DNA of 64,000 nt from Flaviflagellibacter rhizophilus. GTDB lineage: Bacteria > Pseudomonadota > Alphaproteobacteria > Rhizobiales > Methylopilaceae. The stretch is from assembly GCF_033898525.1 (NCBI RefSeq), contig NZ_JAXAFJ010000007.1, positions 62,001 to 126,000 on the forward strand. Direction: 5' to 3'. The translations under genes and the position numbers were made by a program. The notes beneath the pieces were generated by a model. That model was given only the letters and a program-made list of their open reading frames with translations, did not search any database and was not told the origin of the DNA. Shown in pieces: positions 15,831-24,138 of this stretch. Positions within the stretch are counted from its first letter, which is position 1. The number at the start of each line of letters is the position of its first letter.

Positions 15831-17033
15831 ATGACCATCAACACCGGGCAGCCTGCACATCCGAGGCAGGCTGTAGCCGTCAATCCAACCTTGCTGACGG
15901 CGATCCTCTGCGTCTGCGGCATCGGCGTCGTCTCGCAACTTTACATCCCGATCCCGCTGATCGGGTTCATCTCCGAGCGTTACGGGGTCACGGGTGATCA
16001 GGCGGCACTCGCCGGCAGCCTGTTCGGCTTTCCTTACGCCGCAGCCTTCCTGTTTTTCGGCCCCTGGTCGGATCAGGTCGGCCGCCGCTTCGTTCTGGTG
16101 CTTGGTTTTTCGTTGCTGGCGATTTCGTCGCTGCTCGTGGCGTTCGCCCCTGGCTTCTCCACCATGTTGCTTGCGCGCGCGGTGCAGGGGTTCTGCGCCG
16201 CCAGCTTCTCGCCCGTGGCTCTGGCCTATGTTGCCGATGCAACAGAAGCAAAAGCGCGTGCGATGAGCGTGGCGCTGCTGACGACCAGCCTGTTCCTGGC
16301 CGGTATCCTTGGGCAGGTCTATGCAAGCGCCATGGCGCTTCATTTTGGCTGGGAGGCACTGTTCGCCACCACCACCGTCTTCTACGTCGCCGCGGCGCTG
16401 ATCATACGCTTCGCGCTTCCCGCCATCACGCCTTCCGGCGGTGCGTCGTCTTTCCGAAAAATCTACGCGGCCATCCCCGGCCTGCTCACGCAGCGAAGGC
16501 TGCTGGCCGTCTATCTCGTGTCCTTTCTGGTGCTGCTGGGCTTTGTCGCTTTCTACAGCGGGCTTGGACCATACTTGTCGCAGCGCTTCGGCGTCGCGCC
16601 GACGGAGATGATCTGGGTTAGAGCCGCCGGCCTGCCCGCGATGTTCGCAGCCATCGTCGTGGGCCGCTTGCTGCCGCGCCTCGGCGGGCCCTTCTTTCTC
16701 ATGGCTGGGCTCATCGTGGCCGCTATCGGCTTTGCCTTGGCGGCGGTCCCCGGGCCCTTGGCCTGGACCGTCTGCGCCAGCGTCGTCTTCGTGCTCGGAA
16801 CCTCCCTGATGATCCCAAGCATGATGTTCCGAATCAATGAACTCGCCGCGACCGGCCGGGGCGCTGCGGCGGCTCTCTACACTCTCACCCTGTTCGCCGG
16901 AGCATCGGTGGGCGTGCTGATCGGCCAGTGGGCGGTGCCCATGGGATTTACGGGCTTCAGCCTGTTTATGGCCGTGCTGTACCTGGCAGGATTGATTGGC
17001 TTTCGTTGGCTTAACGGGGGGCGTGAGCATTAA
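15831..17033 (+). CDS. MFS transporter, Bcr/CflA-YnfM-like
   Basis: A 400-residue protein with about 12 hydrophobic segments. Motif A lies in the loop between helices 2 and 3 ([18 protein letters not shown]), and a proline/glycine-rich helix 5 ([20 protein letters not shown]) resembles drug:H+ antiporter motif C. It starts 36 nt after the RidA stop, so it is probably in the same operon. It could export a toxic intermediate or take up the substrate; direction and substrate are inferred only. Confidence 0.87.
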
Positions 17034-17245
17034 GAAGGATCGAGGATGACGCTGGAGATCTGCGGATTTCTGTCGCCGTTGCGCAGATGCCGCCACGATC
17101 CTGGGTGAGGCGACGAAGCGGGTGCCAAGGGTCTGTTCGAGGCGCCACCGACGGCGGAATGGGCTTTTCGCAGAGCGCAGGCACCATCGATGAACGGACC
17201 TTTCAGCAGTATACAGGCTGCACGTCTGCAGCTAGATCAGGTCGC

Positions 17246-17920
17246 ATGCAGTCCACGTTGCAGCAGTTGGAAATCGTTCGCACGAAGTCCATGACGCAGT
17301 TGGTCCAGGATGAACTGGAACGGCTCATTGTGGATGGCGAATTGTCGGGTGGCATGCGCGTGTCCGAGCAGGGAGTTGCCCAGCGGCTAAATGTCAGCCG
17401 CGGCCCCGTACGTGAAGCCTTTCGAGCGCTTACCGAGGCTGGCCTGTTGGTGGCGGAGCGCAATCGCGGCGTCGTGGTGCGCCAGCTGGACGCGAACGAA
17501 CTGCTGGATCTCTACCAAGTGCGCTCAGCGCTGGAGGGCGAACTTGCGGCCGTGGTCGCGCCAATCATCGGCGACGAGGTTCTCAAGGAACTTGAAGACA
17601 TCGTGGATCGGATGCGGGTCGCGGCGCAGGCCAATGATGCCGACCTGTTCTTCACCCTGAACGTCGGCGCCGACATCATCCTTCTCGACCAGTGTCCGAA
17701 CCGGAAACTGGTCGATGCCTACAACCTCGTGACGAGGCAGATGAAGCTGTTTCGGCGCCGTCGCCTCCAGGATCAGGCCCAGATGGTCCAGTCCGCAGCT
17801 AACCACGCCGGATTGATCCATGTTCTTCGGTCACGCGATCCGGATCGTGCCCGGGAGGCCTTCCGGCAGCATGTGCTCGAAGCTCGGGCAGGTATTTCAG
17901 GCGCTTACTCCGCCGGCTGA
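17246..17920 (+). CDS. GntR-family regulator (FCD/FadR subfamily)
   Basis: A 224-residue regulator. The winged helix-turn-helix covers about residues 15-75 ([20 protein letters not shown], then [21 protein letters not shown]) and is followed by an all-helical FCD ligand domain. Such regulators usually sense organic acids or amino acids. ATG 17246 fits the family start and has a short AGG before it; an in-frame open stretch upstream to 17087 looks non-coding. Its last 16 nt overlap the convergent AbrB gene. It may control the tct-amidase operon (inference). Confidence 0.88.
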
Positions 17921-18954
17921 CGCGCGGGGATCCTGCCCCGGAGCCAGGCGACGCCCCTGTACAGCGGCGCGCTGAGCAGGATGATCATCAGTACGCGCAC
18001 CAGATGGAAGGCGGTGACGAGCGGCACCGCAAGATGCAGCGCGCCGGCGGTGATGCTCATTTCCGCGACTCCGCCGGGCGCAGTCGCGAGGACAAGCCCG
18101 GAGAGATCGAAGCCGGTCCAGAGCGAGACGAGCCATGCAATTCCGACGTTCAGGAGCATCATTCCAAACGTGCCGGCGACTGTGGCGGGAAGGAAATGGC
18201 GCAAGCGGATGATGATGCCCCGGTCGATCCGGGAGCCAAGAGCGCAGCCGATAAGGACCTGCGCGACGTCGATCATCCAAACGGGCACATGCGAGGCCGG
18301 GATCTGCAGGATCGCGACCGAGGCACCGACCGCGAGGCCTGCGAGGAACCACGCGTTCATGATCCTCAGCCGGTCGAACGCAACAGCAAGTGCGCCGGCC
18401 AGAACCAGCATGACGATGAGAGCCGGGGCATGGACCAGGGCGCCGGCAGAGGCTCCCGAGAAATCCGCATCGCTGGACAAGGCGACGAGAAGCGGCGGGA
18501 TGATGAGAACCACGAAGATGATGCGCAGTGACTGCGCCAGTGCAACGAGTGCCGTCTCCCCGCCATAGCGCTCCGCAAGAACGGACATCTCGGCGACGCC
18601 GCCCGGCAGGCTGGAGAAATAGGCAGTCTCGAAGCTTGTCCGCGCAAACACAGAAACCAGCCGCGCCACCATCACGCCGCCGATCATCGAAAGCGCTGCG
18701 GCCAGCACCATGATGTGCAGGTAGCCTGCAAGGCTCTCGACCACCGCCGGAGAAAAAGCCAAACCGATTGCGACTGCTGCAACGGCCTGTCCGATCTTCC
18801 GGAGAAGTGGCGGCTGCTTCAATTCAGCGCCTGCAAGGGATGCAATGGCGCACGCAATCAGTGGCCCGAGCAGCCATGGGAGCGGAATGCCGACGGCGTG
18901 GAAAATGAGCCCGGACAGCGCTCCGAGCAGAAGTCCTGCCAACATCCGCAACAT
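17905..18954 (-). CDS. AbrB-family membrane protein (duplicated MEM_AbrB domain)
   Basis: A 349-residue integral membrane protein with about ten hydrophobic segments and an internal duplication: [18 protein letters not shown] and [17 protein letters not shown] occupy equivalent positions of the two halves. Family members were once labelled ammonia monooxygenases without evidence; a transport or regulatory role is more plausible, and they are often next to Tct-type importers. It is divergent from tctC and overlaps the GntR gene tail by 16 nt. Function unproven. Confidence 0.85.
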
Positions 18955-19258
18955 GTCAGTTCCCTATAACCGCAAAGGAGCGCAGCTATGTCATCCGGAA
19001 AGCCGGATTGCAAATTGCCTACAATCTACACATCTGGGCTTGCCGATTGTGCACGGGTTTTCAGACCGCCCACTGCAGAGGGTGAGAGATGATAGATCAG
19101 GGTCGGGTATATTCGTCTTTGGAGCCCCTGTGATGCTGGAACTCGAAACAAAGAACGGCGAAAATCAGCCAATGATGATTGAATCACGTAAATTAACACC
19201 GAAAGCCACAGACAAGATCGCGTTCTAGGTGCAGGAACTATACGATATAATCTAATGG

Positions 19259-19274
19259 AGTTCTTACAAGAACT
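19259..19274. promoter_or_regulatory. 16-bp palindrome upstream of the tctC promoter
   Basis: AGTTCTT-AC-AAGAACT, a perfect inverted repeat with 2-nt spacing, about 36 nt upstream of the -24 element. It is a candidate site for the GntR protein or another regulator. Confidence 0.5.
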
Positions 19275-19307
19275 ACTAATTTGTCCTAATTTTCTTTGAA
19301 TCCCAGT

Positions 19308-19325
19308 CTGGCACGTATCCTGCTT
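19308..19325 (+). promoter_or_regulatory. candidate sigma-54 promoter of tctCBA-amidase
   Basis: CTGGCACGTATCCTGCTT has GG and GC separated by exactly 10 nt and a full TGGCACG -24 box, with one mismatch in the -12 box. The start would lie near 19335, 22 nt before the tctC ATG. Confidence 0.68.
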
Positions 19326-19356
19326 AGAGCCCTTCAGCTCTTGTCTGGAGGATGCC

Positions 19357-20376
19357 ATGTCCGAATTCGCCGTCTCGCGCCGCCTGTTTCTGGGGGGCTC
19401 CGCTGCTCTTGGGGCCGCACTGCTTGCTCCCGCCGGCCGTGCTGCCGCAGCAACCTTCCCCTCGAAGCCCGTCGAGATTCTGTTGGGCGTCGGGCCGGGC
19501 GGCGGTACCGATCTTGCCGCGCGCATGATCGGCCCGCACTGGCAGCGGACGCTCGGCGGCACCCAGCCGGTTACCTATGTACAGATGCCCGGAGCCTCTG
19601 GCCTTCTTGCCCTGAACCATCTGCTCAAGGGCAAGCCGGACGGCCACATGGCGATGTTCTATCCCATCCCCCACATCGCCACCTCGTTCGAACTCAACAA
19701 GGTGCCCGGCAAGACCAATGCGGACGTCGCCTGGCTCGGGGCGATGTTCAACGATCCCAACGTCCTGCTGGTGAAGAAGGACGCGCGCTGGACGTCGATT
19801 GCGGACTTCATCGCGGAGGCCCGCACATCAAGCCGGCCCTTCACCATCAGCGGCTCTACGCCGATGTCGAACGCCCATTTCTCGACCGTGGTGCTGCGTG
19901 AACTGACCGGCGCGAACCTCAAGTTCGTGCCCTTCGGCTCCGGCGCCGATGCGCGCAATGCGGTGGCCGGGGGCCACGTCGATGCGTGCCTGGCGCCGTA
20001 CTGGTCGGCCATAGGCGTGCTGGAGATGACGAAGGCGATCGGCATCTTCCAGGACAAGAACCCGGCCCCCAACCTGTGGCAGCCGGTTCCGGTCAACGAG
20101 GTGCTCGACGTGAAGATTCCCAATCTCTCGGAGCCCTACGCGATGTTCGTGTCGAGCGCCGTTCGCGAGAAGAACCCCGACGCGTTTGCGCAACTGGTCT
20201 CCAGCTACGGGCAGGCCGTTGCCAGCCCCGAGTTCAGGGCCGCGGCCGACAAGGACAACCTCACGCCCTTCCTGGTGGACTGGGACGCAGACCGCTGCAG
20301 CGCCTTTGTTACCGAGTATGTGGCGCTGGTGAAGCAGTACCTGCCGGCGATGGAAAAAGACCTGAAGGACATGTGA
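19357..20376 (+). CDS. TctC-type periplasmic binding protein (tripartite tricarboxylate transporter)
   Basis: A 339-residue Bug/TctC-family binding protein. The N-terminus has a twin-arginine motif (SRRLFLGGSAALG), so export may go through Tat. The mature part starts near FPSKPVEILLGVGPGGGTDL, the usual TctC opening, followed by LAWLGA-like and YWSAIGVLEM segments. It captures carboxylates or similar solutes for TctAB. It is the first gene of tctC-tctB-tctA-amidase behind a sigma-54-like promoter. Family ligands range from citrate to aromatic acids and amides; this one is unknown. Confidence 0.9.
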   Translation: MSEFAVSRRLFLGGSAALGAALLAPAGRAAAATFPSKPVEILLGVGPGGGTDLAARMIGPHWQRTLGGTQPVTYVQMPGASGLLALNHLLKGKPDGHMAMFYPIPHIATSFELNKVPGKTNADVAWLGAMFNDPNVLLVKKDARWTSIADFIAEARTSSRPFTISGSTPMSNAHFSTVVLRELTGANLKFVPFGSGADARNAVAGGHVDACLAPYWSAIGVLEMTKAIGIFQDKNPAPNLWQPVPVNEVLDVKIPNLSEPYAMFVSSAVREKNPDAFAQLVSSYGQAVASPEFRAAADKDNLTPFLVDWDADRCSAFVTEYVALVKQYLPAMEKDLKDM

Positions 20377-20410
20377 TCCGCCCGTCATCGTCTCGAACAA
20401 GGTGTCCGGC

Positions 20411-20845
20411 ATGTCCGTGTCCATTCACTTCCTCACAAAGCTGGCTTTCCCGCTGCTCATCTGCGTGTTTGCTCTTGGATACCGCGCCTCCATCGAGGAG
20501 GCGCCGCGAGCCGCCCGTCTGTTCCCGGACGGGCTGCTCTCGATCCTTATCCTCGCCTGCGTCGTGCAGGCGGCACGCAGCATCTACCTGCAATGGTCGA
20601 AGGGGGAGGGCGAAGGGCCGGAACTCACGCTGAACGCCGCCCAGATCATGGTGCTGGCGGCGATGGTGGCGTTCTACCCCGCCGTGCTGCTGTTCGGCTT
20701 CGGCCTTCCTAGCCTGGCCTTCCTGTTCTGTGTGTCGTTGCTCTGCGGCGCGACCTATCGCCAAGCCTTGCTCGTCACGATCATTGCCGCCGCCGCGCTG
20801 TATGGTTTCGTGCGCCTGTCGGGCTTCGCTCTTCCGCTTTACTGA
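20411..20845 (+). CDS. TctB-type small permease subunit
   Basis: A 144-residue protein with four hydrophobic segments (KLAFPLLICVFALGY, LLSILILACVVQA, then a pair near LAAMVAFYPAVLLFGFGLPS and LLVTIIAAAALYGFV), the TctB pattern. It forms the membrane complex with TctA. I chose ATG 20411 over the GTG at 20402, which adds three residues. It lies 34 nt after tctC and 12 nt before tctA. Confidence 0.83.
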   Translation: MSVSIHFLTKLAFPLLICVFALGYRASIEEAPRAARLFPDGLLSILILACVVQAARSIYLQWSKGEGEGPELTLNAAQIMVLAAMVAFYPAVLLFGFGLPSLAFLFCVSLLCGATYRQALLVTIIAAAALYGFVRLSGFALPLY

Positions 20846-20857
20846 AGAGACCGAGCC

Positions 20858-22363
20858 ATGTTCGAGTTTTCCAATGCCGTTGAAGGCCTGATGCTGCTCT
20901 TCACTTGGCAGGTCATGGCCGCGATCACGGTCGGGTTCCTGCTCGGCTTCCTCGTCGGCGCCGTACCCGGCTTCAACGATTCCAATTTGATGGCGATCAT
21001 GTTGCCGCTGACGATCTATCTCGATCCCATGATCGCGATCGTCGGCATGTCCTCGCTCTACTTTGCGGCTCAGGCGGCGGGAGCCATCCCGGCAATCCTG
21101 ATCAACATTCCCGGAACGGGCGGTGCCGCCGCCACGACCATCGAGGGCTACCCGATGGCCCAGAAGGGGCAGGCGGGCTACGCGCTCGGCCTGTCTCACG
21201 GAGCATCCTTCGTCGGCGCGGCCGTCGGCGCGCTGGCCTCGCTCATGATCGCTCCGGCGCTCGGTCTGTTCGCACTCAGGTTCGGTCCCGCCGAGATGTT
21301 CCTGCTGGGGGTCTTCGGGCTCACCATCGTGGGCGCGCTTGCAGGCAAGGATCTCCTGAAGGCCGGCATCGCCATTCTCCTCGGCCTTCTGGTTTCGCTG
21401 GTGGGTGCTGATCCCTCCACGGCCTTTGAGCGCGGCACCTTCGGCATCCTGTCGCTTTCGGACGGGATTTCACTGATGGCCATCATCCTTGGGCTCTTCG
21501 GCCTGCCGGAACTGATCGATCTCGTGAAGCGCACATCCGTCAGCGGCCAGAGCGAGGTTTCCGACCGGGAGCTGAACTCCAACCTCCATCGGGGCTTCTT
21601 CGACGCCTTCAAGTACAAGGGCGCGCTGGCTGTCTCCTCGGCGGTGGGCCTTGTCGTCGGCATCGTCCCCGGCGCGGGAGCGGCGATCTCGTCCTTTGTC
21701 AGTTACGGCATGGCCAAGCAGATGTCGCGCAACCCGCAGAACTACGGCAAGGGCGAGCCCGAGGGCCTCGTTGCCGCCGAGTGCGCGAACAACGCCACCG
21801 CCTGCGCCGCCATCGTGCCGCTGCTGACGCTCGGCCTGCCGGGATCGGGGTCGACCACGGTGATGCTCGCAGCGCTGATCCTGCACGGCATCCGCCCGGG
21901 TCCCCAGTTCTTCGCGCAGTTTCAAGTGGAGGCGTTCACGATCTTCTGGTCGTTCTTCGTCTCGGCCATCCTGATCGCGGTCGTCGGCTGCTGGATTTCG
22001 CGGTACACGCGCCGCCTCGTCTACGTGCGGGGCTACATCCTCGTGCCGACGGTGCTGCTCCTGCTGTTCCTCGGCGCGTATGCGACCAAGTTCTCGACCT
22101 TCGACCTAGCGGTGGTTGCCGCGTTCGGAGCACTCGGCATCGCCATGCGTGTGCTGCGCTACCCCATTCCGGCCTTTCTGCTGGCCTTCATCCTTGGACC
22201 GATCCTGGAAGCCAACTACCTGCGCGCCACGCGCATCGGCGGCCTCGACATCTTCATCCAGAGCGGGATCTCGCAATTCCTGATCGTGCTCTCGGTGCTG
22301 TCCCTCGTCATTCCCGGCCTCTGGCTTCTGCGCCAGCGCCGGCCCTCCCTTCAGCACGGCTGA
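20858..22363 (+). CDS. TctA-type large permease subunit
   Basis: A 501-residue protein with 11-12 hydrophobic segments. VGAVPGFNDSNLMAIMLPLT, INIPGTGGAAATTIEGYPMA and VVGIVPGAGAAISSFVSYGM are the conserved TctA repeats around the transport site; the usual PGxG motif appears here as PGFND. It works with TctB and the TctC-type binding protein as a secondary, ion-driven importer. It is followed 21 nt later by the amidase, so imported solute and amidase are probably linked. Confidence 0.92.
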   Translation: MFEFSNAVEGLMLLFTWQVMAAITVGFLLGFLVGAVPGFNDSNLMAIMLPLTIYLDPMIAIVGMSSLYFAAQAAGAIPAILINIPGTGGAAATTIEGYPMAQKGQAGYALGLSHGASFVGAAVGALASLMIAPALGLFALRFGPAEMFLLGVFGLTIVGALAGKDLLKAGIAILLGLLVSLVGADPSTAFERGTFGILSLSDGISLMAIILGLFGLPELIDLVKRTSVSGQSEVSDRELNSNLHRGFFDAFKYKGALAVSSAVGLVVGIVPGAGAAISSFVSYGMAKQMSRNPQNYGKGEPEGLVAAECANNATACAAIVPLLTLGLPGSGSTTVMLAALILHGIRPGPQFFAQFQVEAFTIFWSFFVSAILIAVVGCWISRYTRRLVYVRGYILVPTVLLLLFLGAYATKFSTFDLAVVAAFGALGIAMRVLRYPIPAFLLAFILGPILEANYLRATRIGGLDIFIQSGISQFLIVLSVLSLVIPGLWLLRQRRPSLQHG

Positions 22364-22384
22364 CAGTCCTTCGGAGACAACCAC

Positions 22385-23818
22385 ATGCCTCGCATCGCCA
22401 AAGACAATGCCGACGCTCAGCGCGGCAACTACGATCCCTCGCTTGTGCTTCCCTCCTTCACCGCTGCCCGGCAGGCTTTCCTGGCCGGCACCAGCACGCC
22501 TCGGAAACATCTTGAAGAGCGCATCGAGCTCATCGAAAGGCTCGACAATCAGGTGCAGGCCTTCTGCTTCACCGATTTCGAAGGTGCGCGACGCAGCGCG
22601 GATGCCTCCGATATTCGGTATCGCGAGAACCGGACATTGTCGCCGCTCGACGGTTGTCCGATGGGCATCAAGGACACGATCGATGTCGGCGGCATGCCGT
22701 CCAAGATGAACTCGCGTCTCTTCAGCATGGATCCGGCACAATATGACGCTGCCGCCGTCTTCGCGCTGAAGGCCGCCGGTGCCATCATGGTCGGCAAGAC
22801 GCATGTGCCGGAGCTTGCCTTCGGCAGTCTGCCGCCGACGCGCAATCCGTTCGACATGCGGCGCACGGCGGGCGGATCTTCCAGCGGCTCCGGCGCGGCG
22901 GTCGGTGCCGGCATGGTGCCGGTCACCATCGGCAACCAGACCGGCGGCTCGCTGATCCGTCCCGCCTCGTTCAACGCGAACTATGGCTTCAAGCCCAGCT
23001 TTGGCGCGCTGAACGTCGCGGGCATGCATCCGATCGCGCCAAGCCAGGATCACATCGGCCCCATGGCCGCTTCGCTCGCCGATGCGTGGGCCACGGCGTG
23101 GGAGATCTCGAGCCGGGCAGGTGGTCACAATGGACATCCCGGATTGAGCGGCGCAGCGGCGCTTCCGCGCGCAAGCCGGCCTCTGCGGCTGGCGCATCTT
23201 CAGACGGAGGGTTGGGCCCAGCTGGATCCTGCCTCACTGGCCGCGTTCGAAGAGCTTTCCACACTGGTGTCCGCGGCGGGTGTCAGCATCATCGACCGTG
23301 ATTGCGATGGAGACATCGCACGGCTGGAGGACCTGCTGGCCGAGGGCGACCGGATCTCCAACGACATCATCATGTACGAGGTGCGCTGGCCGCTCGTATC
23401 CTATCTCGACACCCATGGGGCGCAGGCCCTTTCCGAGACGGCGAAGGCGCGGCTGGATCATGGGCTCGCCATGAGCCCGGCCGATTATCGCCGCGCGCTG
23501 ACGGAGCGGAACCGCATTCGTGATCTGGTTCTCGCGATCGGCTCGCGGGTGGATGGCTACATCACGATGGCCTCCTCCGGACCCGCACCGGTCGACCAGA
23601 AACCTGCCGACGGACATGTGGATCGTCCGGCGGCACACAAGATCACCGGGAGCCGGAGCTTCCTGAGCCCATGGTCCATGGTTGGCGGCCCGTCGTTCAG
23701 CCTGCCGCTGATGGCAGTCGATGGCATGCCGCAGGGTGTACAGCTGATGGGTCTGCCAGACACCGACTATAGGCTGACGGCGATAGCCCGCTGGTTCGAC
23801 GAGGCTGTTCTGGGTTAA
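22385..23818 (+). CDS. amidase-signature family hydrolase
   Basis: A 477-residue amidase. The Ser-cisSer-Lys triad can be placed at Lys96 (MGIKDTIDVGG), Ser166 in GGSSSGS and nucleophile Ser189 in QTGGSLIRPAS. The residue before TGGS is Gln where most members have Asp. It hydrolyses a C-N amide bond, releasing ammonia or an amine. As last gene of tctCBA-amidase, its substrate is probably the imported solute or an intermediate of the monooxygenase route (inference). The sigma-54 promoter suggests nitrogen control. It is the last gene before the distal att copy. Confidence 0.9.
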   Translation: MPRIAKDNADAQRGNYDPSLVLPSFTAARQAFLAGTSTPRKHLEERIELIERLDNQVQAFCFTDFEGARRSADASDIRYRENRTLSPLDGCPMGIKDTIDVGGMPSKMNSRLFSMDPAQYDAAAVFALKAAGAIMVGKTHVPELAFGSLPPTRNPFDMRRTAGGSSSGSGAAVGAGMVPVTIGNQTGGSLIRPASFNANYGFKPSFGALNVAGMHPIAPSQDHIGPMAASLADAWATAWEISSRAGGHNGHPGLSGAAALPRASRPLRLAHLQTEGWAQLDPASLAAFEELSTLVSAAGVSIIDRDCDGDIARLEDLLAEGDRISNDIIMYEVRWPLVSYLDTHGAQALSETAKARLDHGLAMSPADYRRALTERNRIRDLVLAIGSRVDGYITMASSGPAPVDQKPADGHVDRPAAHKITGSRSFLSPWSMVGGPSFSLPLMAVDGMPQGVQLMGLPDTDYRLTAIARWFDEAVLG

Positions 23819-24138
23819 CGCGGCGACTGGGTCGACGGTGCCACAGCCGGATCCATAGCGTTGCGGCAAGGGGACGACGCATCGTTCTCGACGGGCGATC
23901 GACGGCTGCTCGGAGGTACCTCTTCTGAGCAGTTCCGCTCGTCTGTGCCTCCCACGCATCTGCTGGGGGGCGAGCCCTCCCGGGATCACCACGGAACTTC
24001 TGTGGCCTGCTCTTTGTACAGCCCGCTCGTTGACGATCACACGCGACGATCAAGCGATGACGACGTAGCGCTGGGCGCGCGATCCCCTGTTGTCGTGCGT
24101 CCGCATCTGGGCGCGGCGCACGGGACCGACGCCTGCCG
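23819..24138. other. island edge region with distal att copy
   Basis: 320 nt between the amidase and GT2 stops. It holds the 23-bp tRNA-end copy at 23971-23993 and nothing else I can name. Confidence 0.6.
23971..23993 (+). repeat. att direct repeat, distal copy
   Basis: An exact 23-bp copy of 5287-5309, including CGAGCCCTCCCGGGATCACC, in the same orientation as the tRNA. No other tRNA bases flank it. Confidence 0.9.

Larger units (their letters stand above)
18955..19356. other. AT-rich divergent control region between the AbrB gene and tctC
   Basis: 402 nt without a convincing gene, visibly poorer in GC than its surroundings. It holds a 16-bp palindrome (19259-19274), a sigma-54-like promoter (19308-19325) and the tctC ribosome site (GGAGGA). 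No promoter for the AbrB gene was identified. Confidence 0.6.
5310..23993. mobile_element. genomic island (about 18.7 kb) integrated at tRNA-Arg(CCT)
   Basis: It is bounded by the tRNA 3' end and by an exact 23-bp copy of it at 23971-23993. A broken tyrosine recombinase lies directly inside the tRNA end, the usual place for an island integrase. The cargo is coherent: regulators, importers, a flavin monooxygenase system, RidA domains and an amidase. No relaxase, conjugation or phage structural genes are visible, and with the integrase decayed the island is probably immobile. Genes outside both ends are unrelated housekeeping or envelope genes. Confidence 0.87.

Noticed and set aside
14387..15922. 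Long open frame antisense to the RidA gene and into the MFS gene
   Set aside because: It has a repeated, charged, low-complexity content that mirrors the three RidA repeats. It has no family resemblance or ribosome site. It is a high-GC antisense shadow.
15549..17096. Long open frame antisense to the MFS gene
   Set aside because: It is highly charged and Gln/Arg-rich with no domain; the opposite strand carries a convincing 12-helix transporter.
17905..18954. Ammonia monooxygenase
   Set aside because: AbrB-type proteins carry this label in older annotations without evidence. There are no metal ligands or AmoABC partners here.
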